From Micromonospora sp. MW-13 (GTDB lineage Bacteria; Actinomycetota; Actinomycetes; Mycobacteriales; Micromonosporaceae), in contig NZ_QKKX01000031.1 in assembly GCF_003434305.1 (NCBI RefSeq), positions 31,252-95,251 on the forward strand: DNA of 64,000 bases, written 5' to 3'. The notes under the pieces are model-generated. The model was not told the DNA's origin. It searched no databases and was given only the letters and a program-made list of their open reading frames with translations. Both the position numbers and the translations under genes were made by a program. Positions 9,014-18,058 of this stretch are shown here, piece by piece; the stretch's first letter is position 1; every line of letters begins with the position of its first letter.

Positions 9014-9859
9014 ATGGTGGAGTCCACCCCGACCGAGGTCACGGCGCTGTACGGCGGCCCGGCCACCCGACGGGTCCGCACCCGCGACCTGCTCGCCGCC
9101 AAGGAGCGCGGTGAGCGGTGGTCGATGCTGACCTCGTACGACCAGTACACGGCGTCGATCTTCGATGCCGCCGGCATCCCGGCGCTGCTGGTCGGCGACT
9201 CGGCGGCGAACAACGTCTTCGGCTACGAGACGACGCTGCCGGTGACCGCCGAGGAGCTGCTGCCGCTGGTCCGCGCGGTGGTACGGGCCACCCGGCAGGC
9301 GCTGGTCGTCGGCGACCTGCCGTTCGGCTCGTACGAGGAGGGGCCGGCGCAGGCACTGCGTACGGCGGTGCGGTTCATGAAGGAGGGCGGCTGCCACGCG
9401 GTGAAGCTGGAGGGCGGCCAGCGCTACGCGGCGCAGATCGGCGCGATCGTCGACGCCGGCATCCCGGTGATGGCGCACATCGGCTTCACCCCGCAGCGCG
9501 AGCACACCCTCGGCGGGTACCGGGTGCAGGGGCGGGGCGACACGGCCGACGAGGTGCTCGCCGACGCGCGGGCGGTGACCGAGGCGGGCGCGTTCGCGGT
9601 GGTGCTGGAGATGGTGCCGGGCGAGGTGGCCAAGCGGATCACCGCGGAGCTGCCGATCCCGACCGTCGGCATCGGGGCCGGCCCGGACACCGACGCGCAG
9701 GTGCTGGTCTGGCAGGACATGGCCGGCCTGCGCACCGGGCGGGCCCCGCGCTTCGTGAAGCGCTACGCCGACCTGGCCGGCGCGCTGACCGACGCCACCC
9801 GCCGGTTCGCCGACGAGGTCCGCGGCGGCGAGTTCCCGGCCGCCGAGCACACCTTCTGA
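9014..9859 (+). CDS. panB: 3-methyl-2-oxobutanoate hydroxymethyltransferase
   Basis: 281 residues from the ATG at 9014, chosen for the AAAGGAGA ribosome site just upstream; the reading frame is open further upstream but without a start signal. Family signatures include LTSYDQYTASIFD, LLVGDSAANN, DLPFGSYE, VKLEGG, MAHIGFTPQ and the VLEMVP strand. The enzyme transfers a hydroxymethyl group from methylene-tetrahydrofolate to ketoisovalerate, the first committed step of pantothenate and CoA synthesis. It lies 177 bp after nadE in the same direction, so the two cofactor genes may be co-expressed; no panC or panD is near. Confidence 0.95.
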   Translation: MVESTPTEVTALYGGPATRRVRTRDLLAAKERGERWSMLTSYDQYTASIFDAAGIPALLVGDSAANNVFGYETTLPVTAEELLPLVRAVVRATRQALVVGDLPFGSYEEGPAQALRTAVRFMKEGGCHAVKLEGGQRYAAQIGAIVDAGIPVMAHIGFTPQREHTLGGYRVQGRGDTADEVLADARAVTEAGAFAVVLEMVPGEVAKRITAELPIPTVGIGAGPDTDAQVLVWQDMAGLRTGRAPRFVKRYADLAGALTDATRRFADEVRGGEFPAAEHTF

Positions 9860-9916
9860 CCGGTACGCGGCTGCGGTGGGCGCCCGCCGGGCGCCCACCG
9901 CGTCCACAATCGGGAG

Positions 9917-10438
9917 ATGGTCGACTACGGCGTCCCCGGCTACCGGCCGGCGTGGCTCCAGGGGCGGGCGGCCGTCGAGGCGGCCCACGGTGCCCGGCTC
10001 GCGGCGCTGGCCGGGCGCCCGCTGACCCGGGCCTGGCTGGCCTGGGACCTGGACGACGGTTCCTGGTTCGCCGACTGCCCGGTGCTGCTGGACTTCGCCG
10101 GCGAGCAGGTCGAGATCAACCACCGCAAGCTCGACGACCTCTCGGTCACCTGGAACTCGGTGTCCCCGGTCGGCGGGCCCGACTGGCCCGGCCTCCGGCT
10201 GGCCTGGCGCGCGGAGCCACTGCCCGGCCTGGCCGCGCTGCGCGGGCAGGAGCTGCGCGCGGTCACGCTGCTGGAGTGGCGGGGCGGCAAGCGCGACCTG
10301 GCCAACGGCGCCGTCGCGCTCGGTTTCACCTTCCCCCGGGGCGACCTGGTCGTCCACAACGCCCTCGACGAGAACGCCCTGGCCTTCGGTCCGCCCGCTC
10401 CCCGCTACCGCCGCCATCCGCTGCCCCGGCGCCGGTAG
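9917..10438 (+). CDS. Conserved hypothetical protein
   Basis: 173 residues, ATG at 9917 preceded directly by CGGGAG. Soluble and beta-rich by eye, with many Trp residues and an acidic and aromatic motif WLAWDLDDGSWFADCPVLLDF near residue 36. No signal peptide, membrane segment or recognised catalytic motif. It follows panB by 57 bp in the same direction and may ride on its transcript. I do not recognise the family. Confidence 0.7.
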   Translation: MVDYGVPGYRPAWLQGRAAVEAAHGARLAALAGRPLTRAWLAWDLDDGSWFADCPVLLDFAGEQVEINHRKLDDLSVTWNSVSPVGGPDWPGLRLAWRAEPLPGLAALRGQELRAVTLLEWRGGKRDLANGAVALGFTFPRGDLVVHNALDENALAFGPPAPRYRRHPLPRRR

Positions 10439-10486
10439 CCCCCGGGCCGCCGCCGCCCGGGATCTTTCGCCCGGGCGGGCGACGGA

Positions 10487-11185
10487 TCAGACGTCGGTGA
10501 CGCGGATGCCGGCGTGCGACTTGTAGCGCTTGTTGATGGCGATCAGGTTGGCGGTGAACGCCTCGATCTGGTGGGCGTTGCGCAGCCGGCCGGCGTAGAC
10601 GCCACGCATGCCGGGGATGCGGGCCGCGAGCGCCCCGACGACGTCCACCAGCTCGCGGTCCTCGGTGCAGATCAGCACGTCGAGGTCGATCCGGTCGATC
10701 TCCGGGTCGGCCAGCAGCGGCGCGCTGACGTGGTTGAACGCGGCGCAGACCCGGGAGTCGGGCAGCAGCGCGGCGGCCTGCTGGACGGCGCTGCCCTCCT
10801 CGACGGCCAGCGCGTACGGGCCCTGCTTGTCGAAGCCCAGCGGGTTCACGCAGTCCACGACGATCTTGCCGGCGAGCGGTTGCGCGAGGGCGGCGACGGT
10901 GGCGGCGTGGCCGTCCCACGGCACCGCGATCACCACCACGTCGCTGCCCCGGGCCACCTCGTCGTTGTCGGCGCCGGTGACGGTCGCGCCGGACGGCACC
11001 CCGGGCAGGGCCGCGATCTCCTCGGCGGCCTGCGCGGCCCGTTCGGCGGACCGGGAGCCGATCAGCACGGTCTGCCCGGCCCGGGCGAACCGGTAGGCCA
11101 GGCCCCGGCCCTGGTCACCCGTGCCGCCGATGATCCCGACGGTCAGCCCGGACACGTCTGGCAGCCTGCTCGCGTCGTATGCCAT
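10487..11185 (-). CDS. npdG: F420H2:NADP+ oxidoreductase
   Basis: 232 residues from the ATG at 11185 (GAGG upstream); an earlier in-frame start adds an unconserved leader. A Rossmann fold opens at once with LTVGIIGGTGDQGRGLAYRFA, then LIGSRSAERA for NADP 2'-phosphate binding, and VVIAVPWDG. This is the NpdG/Fno family, which shuttles hydride between the deazaflavin F420 and NADP. It signals an F420-using actinomycete, though no F420 biosynthesis genes are in the window. It is separated from the RNB gene by about 80 bp on the same strand. Confidence 0.9.
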   Translation of the reverse strand: MAYDASRLPDVSGLTVGIIGGTGDQGRGLAYRFARAGQTVLIGSRSAERAAQAAEEIAALPGVPSGATVTGADNDEVARGSDVVVIAVPWDGHAATVAALAQPLAGKIVVDCVNPLGFDKQGPYALAVEEGSAVQQAAALLPDSRVCAAFNHVSAPLLADPEIDRIDLDVLICTEDRELVDVVGALAARIPGMRGVYAGRLRNAHQIEAFTANLIAINKRYKSHAGIRVTDV

Positions 11186-11266
11186 CCGCCCATCCTCGCA
11201 AACGGCCCGATGCCCCGGCAGCACCCGCCGGTGTGAGAATCTTCGCTGCTACCGGCCCGGCCGCGC

Positions 11267-12700
11267 TCAGGCCAACGCGAAGAGGACCTTCCGGGTGACC
11301 GGGTCGGCGGTGACCAGCCGGACCCGGACCCGTTCCCCCAGCGGCAGCTCGCCGGTGCAGCGGGCCCGCACCGGCGGGGCGTCCAGGGCCACCGTGCCGC
11401 CGGGCTGCCGGCCCGGCTTCGGCTGGCCGTTCAGCGGGGTGTCCACGTCGAGCACCGCCGCGTCGAACGTCTCGCCGACCCGGTGCTCCAGCAGTACCGC
11501 CTCGGCCAGCTCGACCGCGCCCCGGGTGGCCGCGCCGGCGGTCCGGTCGGTCGCGGCCATCACCTCCGGCAGCTTCGGCAGCGCCGCCCGGGCCCAGTCG
11601 GGCACCGCCCGGCCCTCGTGCAGGGCCAGGCAGACCTCGGTGGCGTACCGGTCGGCCAGCCGGCGCAGCGGCGCGGTGACGTGGGCGTACGCGGCGGCCA
11701 CCCCGCCGTGCTCCGGCCGGTCGGGCGGCGCGCCGTCGAACGCCGTGTACGCGGCGCCGCGCATCAGCTCGGCCGCCTGGTCGACGAACGCCGCCGCCCG
11801 GGGCTCCGCGGCGTCCAGCCCGGCGAGCACCTCGCCCACGCCCGCGCCGGCCGGCCAGTCGACGCCGAGCGGGGCGGCGGCGGTGCGCAGCCGGGCCACC
11901 GCCTCCGGCTTCGGCGCCGGCATGGTGCGCAGCAGCCCGATCCCGCCGGCCAGCATGAGGTCGGCGGCGGCCATCCCGGTGAGCAGGGAGATCTGGGCGT
12001 TGTGGTCCTCCATCGGCGCCGGCCCGCGCAGCACCAGCCGCCAGCCGTCGCCGTCCGCCTCGACGTCCTGCTCGGGCAGCGGCAGGTTCACCGCGCCCCG
12101 GCGCAGCCCGCGCGCGGTGAGCAGGGCGCCGATCTCGGGCAGCAGGGCGATCGGCTCGGGGAGCCGCCCGGCGTCGGCGTCGGCCTGGACGCCCGCGTAG
12201 TCCAGCTTGGCGCGGCTGCGCACCAGGGCGCGTTCCAGCGCGACGGCGACCGTGCCGCCGTCGGGGTCGAGGTCGAGGGTCCACACCACGGCCGCCCGGT
12301 CCTCGCCGGGGAGCAGGCTGGCCGCGCCCTCGCTCAGGGTGTGCGGGTGCAGCGGCACGTTGCCGTCGGGCAGGTACACGGTCTGCCCCCGCCGCCAGGT
12401 CTCCTCCTCCAGCGCGCCGCCGGGGCGCACGTGCGCGGCGACGTCCGCGATGGCGTACCGGACCCGGTAGCCGCCGCCGGGGCGGCGGGCGAGGTGCATC
12501 GCCTGGTCGAGGTCCCGCGAGGCGGCCGGGTCGACGGTGACGAACGGGACGTCGGTGCGGTCGGCGGCGGGCCGGGGCGGCGCGGCGGCCGCCGTCTCGG
12601 CCTCGCGCTGCGCCGCGGGCGGGAACTGCTCGGGCAACCCCAGCTCGCGGCGCAGCGCGCCGAAGTCGATGCGGGGCGCCAGTACGCGTCGGATCACCAC
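11267..12700 (-). CDS. RNB-domain ribonuclease (RNase II/R family)
   Basis: About 477 residues. The start is placed at a GTG at 12700 (VVIRRVLAPRIDFG), with a CAGGAT-like site upstream; an ATG at 12745 would add 15 residues overlapping a non-coding stretch. The RNB domain begins near residue 55 with the active-site string VDPAASRDLDQAMHL: the three spaced aspartates are kept, while the fourth acidic position of E. coli RNase II is Gln here, which I believe is common in actinobacterial RNB proteins. Further motifs are DHNAQISLLTG and YAHVTAPLRRLADRY. There are no cold-shock or S1 domains long enough to match RNase R, so this is a short 3'-5' exoribonuclease form. Confidence 0.88.
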   Translation of the reverse strand: MVIRRVLAPRIDFGALRRELGLPEQFPPAAQREAETAAAAPPRPAADRTDVPFVTVDPAASRDLDQAMHLARRPGGGYRVRYAIADVAAHVRPGGALEEETWRRGQTVYLPDGNVPLHPHTLSEGAASLLPGEDRAAVVWTLDLDPDGGTVAVALERALVRSRAKLDYAGVQADADAGRLPEPIALLPEIGALLTARGLRRGAVNLPLPEQDVEADGDGWRLVLRGPAPMEDHNAQISLLTGMAAADLMLAGGIGLLRTMPAPKPEAVARLRTAAAPLGVDWPAGAGVGEVLAGLDAAEPRAAAFVDQAAELMRGAAYTAFDGAPPDRPEHGGVAAAYAHVTAPLRRLADRYATEVCLALHEGRAVPDWARAALPKLPEVMAATDRTAGAATRGAVELAEAVLLEHRVGETFDAAVLDVDTPLNGQPKPGRQPGGTVALDAPPVRARCTGELPLGERVRVRLVTADPVTRKVLFALA

Positions 12701-12764
12701 GGGGTCAATCCTGACAGCGGAACCTGTGATCCGCTCCCCCGGCACCGGCGCGGATCCGCCGCCC

Positions 12765-12829
12765 GGGCCGCGTACCGGATCCGCCGCCCGTACCGGTACG
12801 CGGCCCGCACCGGTACGGGCGGCGGATCC
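12765..12829 (-). terminator. Two overlapping, mutually exclusive hairpins after the H1-like gene
   Basis: One perfect 21-bp inverted repeat pairs 12777-12797 with 12809-12829 (11-base loop). A second perfect 14-bp repeat pairs 12765-12778 with 12793-12806. They share bases, so only one can form at a time. They sit downstream of the H1-like gene and upstream of the RNB start on the same strand. A terminator is the simplest reading; a switch between two folds is possible. Confidence 0.65.
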
Positions 12830-12860
12830 GCGCCGGGCGGTCAGCGCCGGGCGGCAGCGC

Positions 12861-13736
12861 TCAGCCGGTGGCCTTGCGGGCCGTCGCCCGGGCGCCGCGC
12901 GGCGCGCTCGCGCGGGCCGCCGCCGTCCGGGGCGCCGCCGTCCGGGGCGCCGCCGTCCGGGCGGTCGCCTTCCTCGCCGTGGTCTTCTTCGCCGGGGCCT
13001 TCTTCGCCGCCGCCTTGCGGGTGGTGCTCGACGAGGTGGCGGTCGCCTTCTTCGCCGGGGCCTTCGCGGCGGCCTTGCGGGCGCCGCCGGTGGGCCGGGT
13101 CGAGGCGTTCTTCGTCGCGGCGGCGGTCTTCTTCGCCGGGGCCTTCCTGGCCACGGCGGTCGCCTTCTTCGCCGCCGCGCCCGTCCTCTTCGCCGCCGTC
13201 GCCTTCGCCGCCGTCGCCTTCGCCGCCGTCGCCTTCGTCGCGGTGGCCTTCTTCGGCGCGGCCTTCGCTGCGGCCTTCGCCGCAGTCTTGGTCGCTGCGG
13301 CCTTCGTCGCCGTGGTCTTCCTCGCCGCAGCCTTCGTCGCGGCGCCCGCGGCGGCGCTCGTCCGCTTCGTCGCGGCGCCCGCGGCGGCCGTCTTCGTCGC
13401 CGTGCTCCGGGCGGCCGGGGTCTTCTTCGCCGTGGTCCTGCCGGCCGGGGCCTTCTTCGTGGCGGTCTTCGACACCGGGGCCCTTCGCGCGACGATCTTC
13501 GTCGCGGCGGCCTTCTTCGCGACCGCCGCCTTCGCCGGCACCCGTCCCGCCCCGGCGCCGGAGGCGTTCGGGGACGCCTTGGTCACGGTCGCCCCCCGAG
13601 CCGCCGCGCCGGCCGTCCCCGAGGGGCGCGCGGCCGTGGCACGGGTCCCGCCCGTGGCCCGCGCGGCCGTGGTGGTCTTCTTCGCGGGCGTACGTTTGGC
13701 GGCCGGGCGGGTGGTGGCCTTTTGTGCTTCGGCCAT
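12861..13736 (-). CDS. Histone H1-like Lys/Ala/Pro-rich DNA-binding protein
   Basis: 291 residues, ATG at 13736 with a strong AAGGAGGGAACC ribosome site. Almost the whole protein is low complexity: repeats of APAKKT, KATAAKATAA, TAAPRTAAPR and similar, with Lys and Arg as nearly the only charged residues. It resembles the C-terminal tails of eukaryotic H1 and of mycobacterial and streptomycete HU (HupB/HupS). However, no HU/IHF fold precedes the tail and no other folded domain is visible. A likely role is nucleoid compaction or nucleic-acid binding, by composition only. The DNA shows matching short tandem repeats, so its length may vary between strains. Confidence 0.8.
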   Translation of the reverse strand: MAEAQKATTRPAAKRTPAKKTTTAARATGGTRATAARPSGTAGAAARGATVTKASPNASGAGAGRVPAKAAVAKKAAATKIVARRAPVSKTATKKAPAGRTTAKKTPAARSTATKTAAAGAATKRTSAAAGAATKAAARKTTATKAAATKTAAKAAAKAAPKKATATKATAAKATAAKATAAKRTGAAAKKATAVARKAPAKKTAAATKNASTRPTGGARKAAAKAPAKKATATSSSTTRKAAAKKAPAKKTTARKATARTAAPRTAAPRTAAARASAPRGARATARKATG

Positions 13737-13818
13737 CTCGGTTCCCTCCTTGGGGACATGCTCTCGCGTGCCTCCTCACGGGGCACGGAGTTCCTCGACG
13801 CGGGCGGTCCCGCGCCGT

Positions 13819-14022
13819 TTATCTGTCCTCCCCGGCCCAGCGGGCGTCCTCGGCGTCCCACGCGTCGTTACGCTCCCGCACCTGGTGCAGGGCGTTCTCC
13901 GCGTCGGCGGCCGAGGCGTACGGCCCGAGCACGTGCCGCGCCGCGCAGACGTCGGCATCGGTCTCGACCCGGTGGTGTCGCGTGCACCAGTAGTAGTGCC
14001 CACCACTTCCGCTGTCGCTCAT
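13819..14022 (-). CDS. Small conserved protein with Cys-His motif
   Basis: 67 residues from the ATG at 14022. It opens with SGGHYYWCTRHHRVETDADVC, placing two Cys and two His within the first 28 residues, which may bind a metal. It ends in an acidic tail, WDAEDARWAGED. The pattern is one I associate with short hypothetical proteins common in Streptomyces and Micromonospora. The ribosome site is weak, and a perfect hairpin lies 29-61 bases upstream. Function unknown. Confidence 0.7.
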   Translation of the reverse strand: MSDSGSGGHYYWCTRHHRVETDADVCAARHVLGPYASAADAENALHQVRERNDAWDAEDARWAGEDR

Positions 14023-14050
14023 GGGATCACTGTGCACCGCGAACCGCCCG

Positions 14051-14083
14051 GCCGCCACCGGTTCAACCAGAACCGGTGGCGGC
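14051..14083 (-). promoter_or_regulatory. Perfect 14-bp inverted repeat upstream of the small Cys-His gene
   Basis: Arms 14051-14064 and 14070-14083 with a five-base loop. It lies in the promoter/leader zone of the minus-strand gene starting at 14022. It could be an operator, a leader hairpin or a terminator for a minus-strand transcript from further right. The rest of the 14084-14311 gap shows nothing recognisable. Confidence 0.45.
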
Positions 14084-14311
14084 TTCCACAGTAGACGTGC
14101 AGGTCAGCGGCCGGGACGGAACCGCGAAATCCGCCGGGCCGGGTGCGTCGGCGACTCGCCGGGCCCGCCGTGGCGTGCCGGCGGCGGCGGACTGACCACG
14201 AGGGCCGGTACGGGGTCTGCTGTCCCCTACCGCCCGTCCTGGGGAACTTGATATCAGCTGGACCCGAGCCGGGACGGTCCTCCCCGCCGCACCGCCCGAC
14301 CGCCCGAGGGG

Positions 14312-14749
14312 ATGCCGCCGCCCCGCTCGCTCCCGCCGTCGCTGGCGGGGAACCCGGCGCTGCCGTACCCGCGGATCGGTCAGGCGCTGGCCGAGCTGCG
14401 CGTGCAGATCCCCGGGGTGCTCGGCTGCGTGCTCGGCGGGGTGGACGGCCTGATGATCACCCACAACATGCAGACCGACGTCGACCCGAGCGACCTGGCG
14501 GCACTGGCCGCGACCACGTACGGCCTGGGCCGCCAGGTCGGCCTGCGGCTGGGGCAGGGCGACTTCCAGCAGTCCACGGTCCGCAACGCGCTCGGCTACC
14601 TCAGCGTCTACGCGGTCGGCACGCAGGCGCTGCTGGCCGTGGTCGGGGGCGACACCATCAACGTGGCCCGGCTGCACCTGCACGCCCCGGCGGTGGCCGA
14701 GCGGCTCGCCGCCCTGCTCCACGGCGTGACGCCGAACCACCGGCAGTGA
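14312..14749 (+). CDS. Roadblock/LC7-domain protein
   Basis: 145 residues. After a Pro-rich start, the roadblock/LC7 fold runs from about residue 25 to 140: an initial helix (IGQALAELRVQIPGVLG), the strand pair GCVLGGVDGLMITH, a central helix with DLAALAATTYGLG, and the strands YLSVYAVGTQALLAVVGG. In actinomycetes such proteins often pair with small GTPases and sensor kinases in conservons, but no GTPase, kinase or DUF742 partner is adjacent here, so it is a stand-alone copy. Confidence 0.8.
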   Translation: MPPPRSLPPSLAGNPALPYPRIGQALAELRVQIPGVLGCVLGGVDGLMITHNMQTDVDPSDLAALAATTYGLGRQVGLRLGQGDFQQSTVRNALGYLSVYAVGTQALLAVVGGDTINVARLHLHAPAVAERLAALLHGVTPNHRQ

Positions 14750-14915
14750 CCCGGCGCCCGCTCGCGGCCGAGCTGACGGGCCGGGAGCAGGCGGACCGGG
14801 AGCAGGCGGGCGGGGGCCCACCACCACGCGCGGGCCGCGCCGACGCCGCGACCGGCCGCCCGGCCGCGCGCCGGCCCGGGCCGACCCGCCCCGGACCGGC
14901 GGACCACAATGCGGC

Positions 14916-15692
14916 ATGGACCCGGACGTACGGCAGTACCTGACGGACCTGGTCGGGGCGGCCCGCGACGTGCTCGGCGCCGACCTGGTGGGGGCGTACG
15001 CGGCCGGCTCGGTCGCCCTCGGCGCGTACCAGGCGGGGCGCAGCGACGTCGACGTGGCGCTGGTCTGCGCGCACGCCCTGGCCGACGGGCGCAAGCGGGA
15101 GCTGGTGGCCCGGCTGCGGCACGAGGCGCTGCCCTGCCCCGCGCGGGGGTTGGAGCTGGTCGTCTACCGGCGGGCGGTGGCCCGCTCCGGCACCCCGGAG
15201 CCGGGCTTCGAGGTCGAGCTGAACACCGGCGCCCGGATGCCGTTCCGGGTGACCTGGTCCGGCGACGGGCGGCCGGCGGCGGATGGCCGGTTCTGGTACG
15301 GGCTGGACCGCAGCATCCTGCACTCCGGCGGGCTGGCCCTGGCCGGGCCCCCGGCGGCGGAGGCGTTCGCCGACCTGGCGCCGGCCGACCTGCGCCGGCT
15401 GCTGGTGGACGCGCTGACCTGGTGGCTCGCGCTGCCGACGCCGCCCGGCGACGCGCCGGCGGTCGGCGCCGAGGACGCCGTGCTCGGCGCCTGCCGCTCG
15501 CTGGTGCGCTGCCGCGACGGGGTGTGGCTGCCCAAGGTCGCGGCCGGGCGGCGGCTGGTGGAGCGGGGGCATCCCGACGCGGCGCCGATCGAGCGGGCGA
15601 TCGCCGCCCGGCACGGCGGCCCGCCGCCGGGTGGCCAGGCGGCGCGGGCCTTCCAGCGGGCCGTCCTCGACGAGCTGCGCGCGATGCTATGA
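14916..15692 (+). CDS. Aminoglycoside nucleotidyltransferase-like protein (AadA/ANT type)
   Basis: 258 residues, ATG at 14916. The nucleotidyltransferase motif is intact near residue 31: AGSVALGAYQAGRSDVDVAL, that is GS followed by the metal-binding D-x-D. A third acidic residue is likely in LELVVY. The C-terminal half matches the helical domain seen in AadA-type enzymes (DUF4111 region), ending with FQRAVLDELRAML. Such enzymes adenylylate spectinomycin or streptomycin; chromosomal actinomycete homologues are frequent and their substrates are untested. It follows the roadblock gene by 166 bp. Confidence 0.85.
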   Translation: MDPDVRQYLTDLVGAARDVLGADLVGAYAAGSVALGAYQAGRSDVDVALVCAHALADGRKRELVARLRHEALPCPARGLELVVYRRAVARSGTPEPGFEVELNTGARMPFRVTWSGDGRPAADGRFWYGLDRSILHSGGLALAGPPAAEAFADLAPADLRRLLVDALTWWLALPTPPGDAPAVGAEDAVLGACRSLVRCRDGVWLPKVAAGRRLVERGHPDAAPIERAIAARHGGPPPGGQAARAFQRAVLDELRAML

Positions 15693-15798
15693 CCCTACTG
15701 ATATATAGCCAGACATGGATCTGTCGATAACCTGTCACCAAGTTCTCGGACCGCGTACGACCAGTTCGGGCGCGGTCAGATGCAGAGGAGACCGACAG
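15693..15798 (+). promoter_or_regulatory. AT-rich promoter region of the S8 protease
   Basis: The stretch 15695-15745 is unusually AT-rich for this genome (it contains GATATATAG and CGATAACCTGTC) and lies between the nucleotidyltransferase stop and the protease start. It is a likely promoter; the exact boxes cannot be fixed by eye. Confidence 0.4.
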
Positions 15799-17022
<1,224 letters not shown>

Positions 17023-17040
17023 TCACCCCCCACCCTGGTG

Positions 17041-17072
17041 CGGCCCCGGAGCGCCCGATCGCTCCGGGGCCG
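17041..17072 (+). terminator. Terminator of the S8 protease
   Basis: Perfect 13-bp arms 17041-17053 and 17060-17072 with a six-base loop, 18 bp after the stop codon. Confidence 0.85.
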
Positions 17073-17291
17073 CCCCGTGCCCCGTGTCCGGCAGGCATGC
17101 TGTCGGGGTCGAGATCCGCGGCCGGCTGTGCCGGGCCGCAGCGGGGCCGGCCCGGGAGCCGTTCCACCCGCCGACCCCCTGACAACCCCGTTCACCTGCT
17201 GGAACGGGCGTAACCGATGCCCTGCGAGGCGGGTTGATCCCCACGTGGACGCGCGGTCGCGCGAGCACGCGTACCGGCCTGGGGGTGAGCG

Positions 17292-17729
17292 GTGCAGCGC
17301 AGACTTGTCGCCCTCGCCCCGCTGCTCGCCTGCGCGCTCCTGCTGCACGTCAGCTTCGCCTGCCGCTCGCCGCTCACCACGACCGCCCAGGGACCCGTCG
17401 CGGCGCACGCCGCCGCGACGCCCGAGCCGGAGACGGCGGCGCACCCTGGGCGGGTGACGCTCGAAGCGCGCCCGGCGGTGGCGACGCTCCACGCACGGAC
17501 CGACCGGTCGCCGGCGGGCACCGTCGTGGCGGGCTTCGACGGCAAGGCGTGCGGGTCGGTCACCCGCTCCGGCCGGGGCGCCCAGTCGACCGACCGCCGC
17601 GACAGCGTGGCGCAGGTGACGTCGGCGCTGCCCGACACGCACCTGCGCCGGGACAACACCGCCGACGGGCGTCCGCTCACCGTCGACGCCGGCCCCGACC
17701 CGGTCCGGCTGAGCATCCTGCGCTGCTGA
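17292..17729 (+). CDS. Small secreted or membrane-anchored hypothetical protein
   Basis: 145 residues, GTG at 17292 with a GGGGGTGAGC site. The N-terminus is a signal or anchor (LVALAPLLACALLLHVSFAC); the Cys at its end could be a lipobox, although Leu at -3 is not clear. The remainder is hydrophilic and without recognised motifs, ending LSILRC. Its 3' end is echoed by a second SILRR-stop stretch about 80 bp downstream. Unknown function; coding status is supported by codon bias and the signal segment only. Confidence 0.55.
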   Translation: MQRRLVALAPLLACALLLHVSFACRSPLTTTAQGPVAAHAAATPEPETAAHPGRVTLEARPAVATLHARTDRSPAGTVVAGFDGKACGSVTRSGRGAQSTDRRDSVAQVTSALPDTHLRRDNTADGRPLTVDAGPDPVRLSILRC

Positions 17730-18058
17730 GCGCCCCTGTGCCGCTGACGCGCCCGCGCCGCTGGGCGCCCCGCGTCGCTGAGCCTGCGCCGCCGAGCATC
17801 CTGCGCCGCTGACGGGCCCGCCGCTGACGGGCCCCGCCCCGGGGCGCCCATCGCAGCCACCCGCCCGCCGTCCGGTCGACGTGGCGCCGGTCCGGGCGGC
17901 GACCGCTCGCCCGGCCACACCGGAGCGGCCCCCACGCACCGTCGACCGCCGACCACCCGCGCCGTCCGTCTGTGTACCGCCGACCCCGGCGGTCGCCGGG
18001 CCGGCGGCGGGCACGGTGGTTCACCCGTTGCCCTCCCCAAGCCTCCCGGACGTGAATC
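17730..18058. repeat. Degenerate GC-rich repeat tract between the small secreted gene and sulP
   Basis: 17730-17840 consists of imperfect repeats of a CGCCGCTGACG-like unit. One part (about 17790-17812) repeats the last 20 bases of the upstream gene nearly exactly. The remainder (17840-18058) shows no gene; it should hold the sulP promoter, which I cannot place. Confidence 0.5.

Noticed and set aside
6908..10417. A 1169-codon minus-strand frame across nadE and panB
   Set aside because: Shadow of two well-recognised plus-strand enzymes; no domain in it.
13200..13520. Possible CRISPR or tandem-repeat array in the H1-like gene
   Set aside because: The short repeats are codon repeats of Lys/Ala runs within an intact gene with a strong ribosome site; no spacer structure.
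14312..14749. Conservon (roadblock, DUF742, GTPase, kinase) cluster
   Set aside because: Only the roadblock protein is present; no partner genes beside it.
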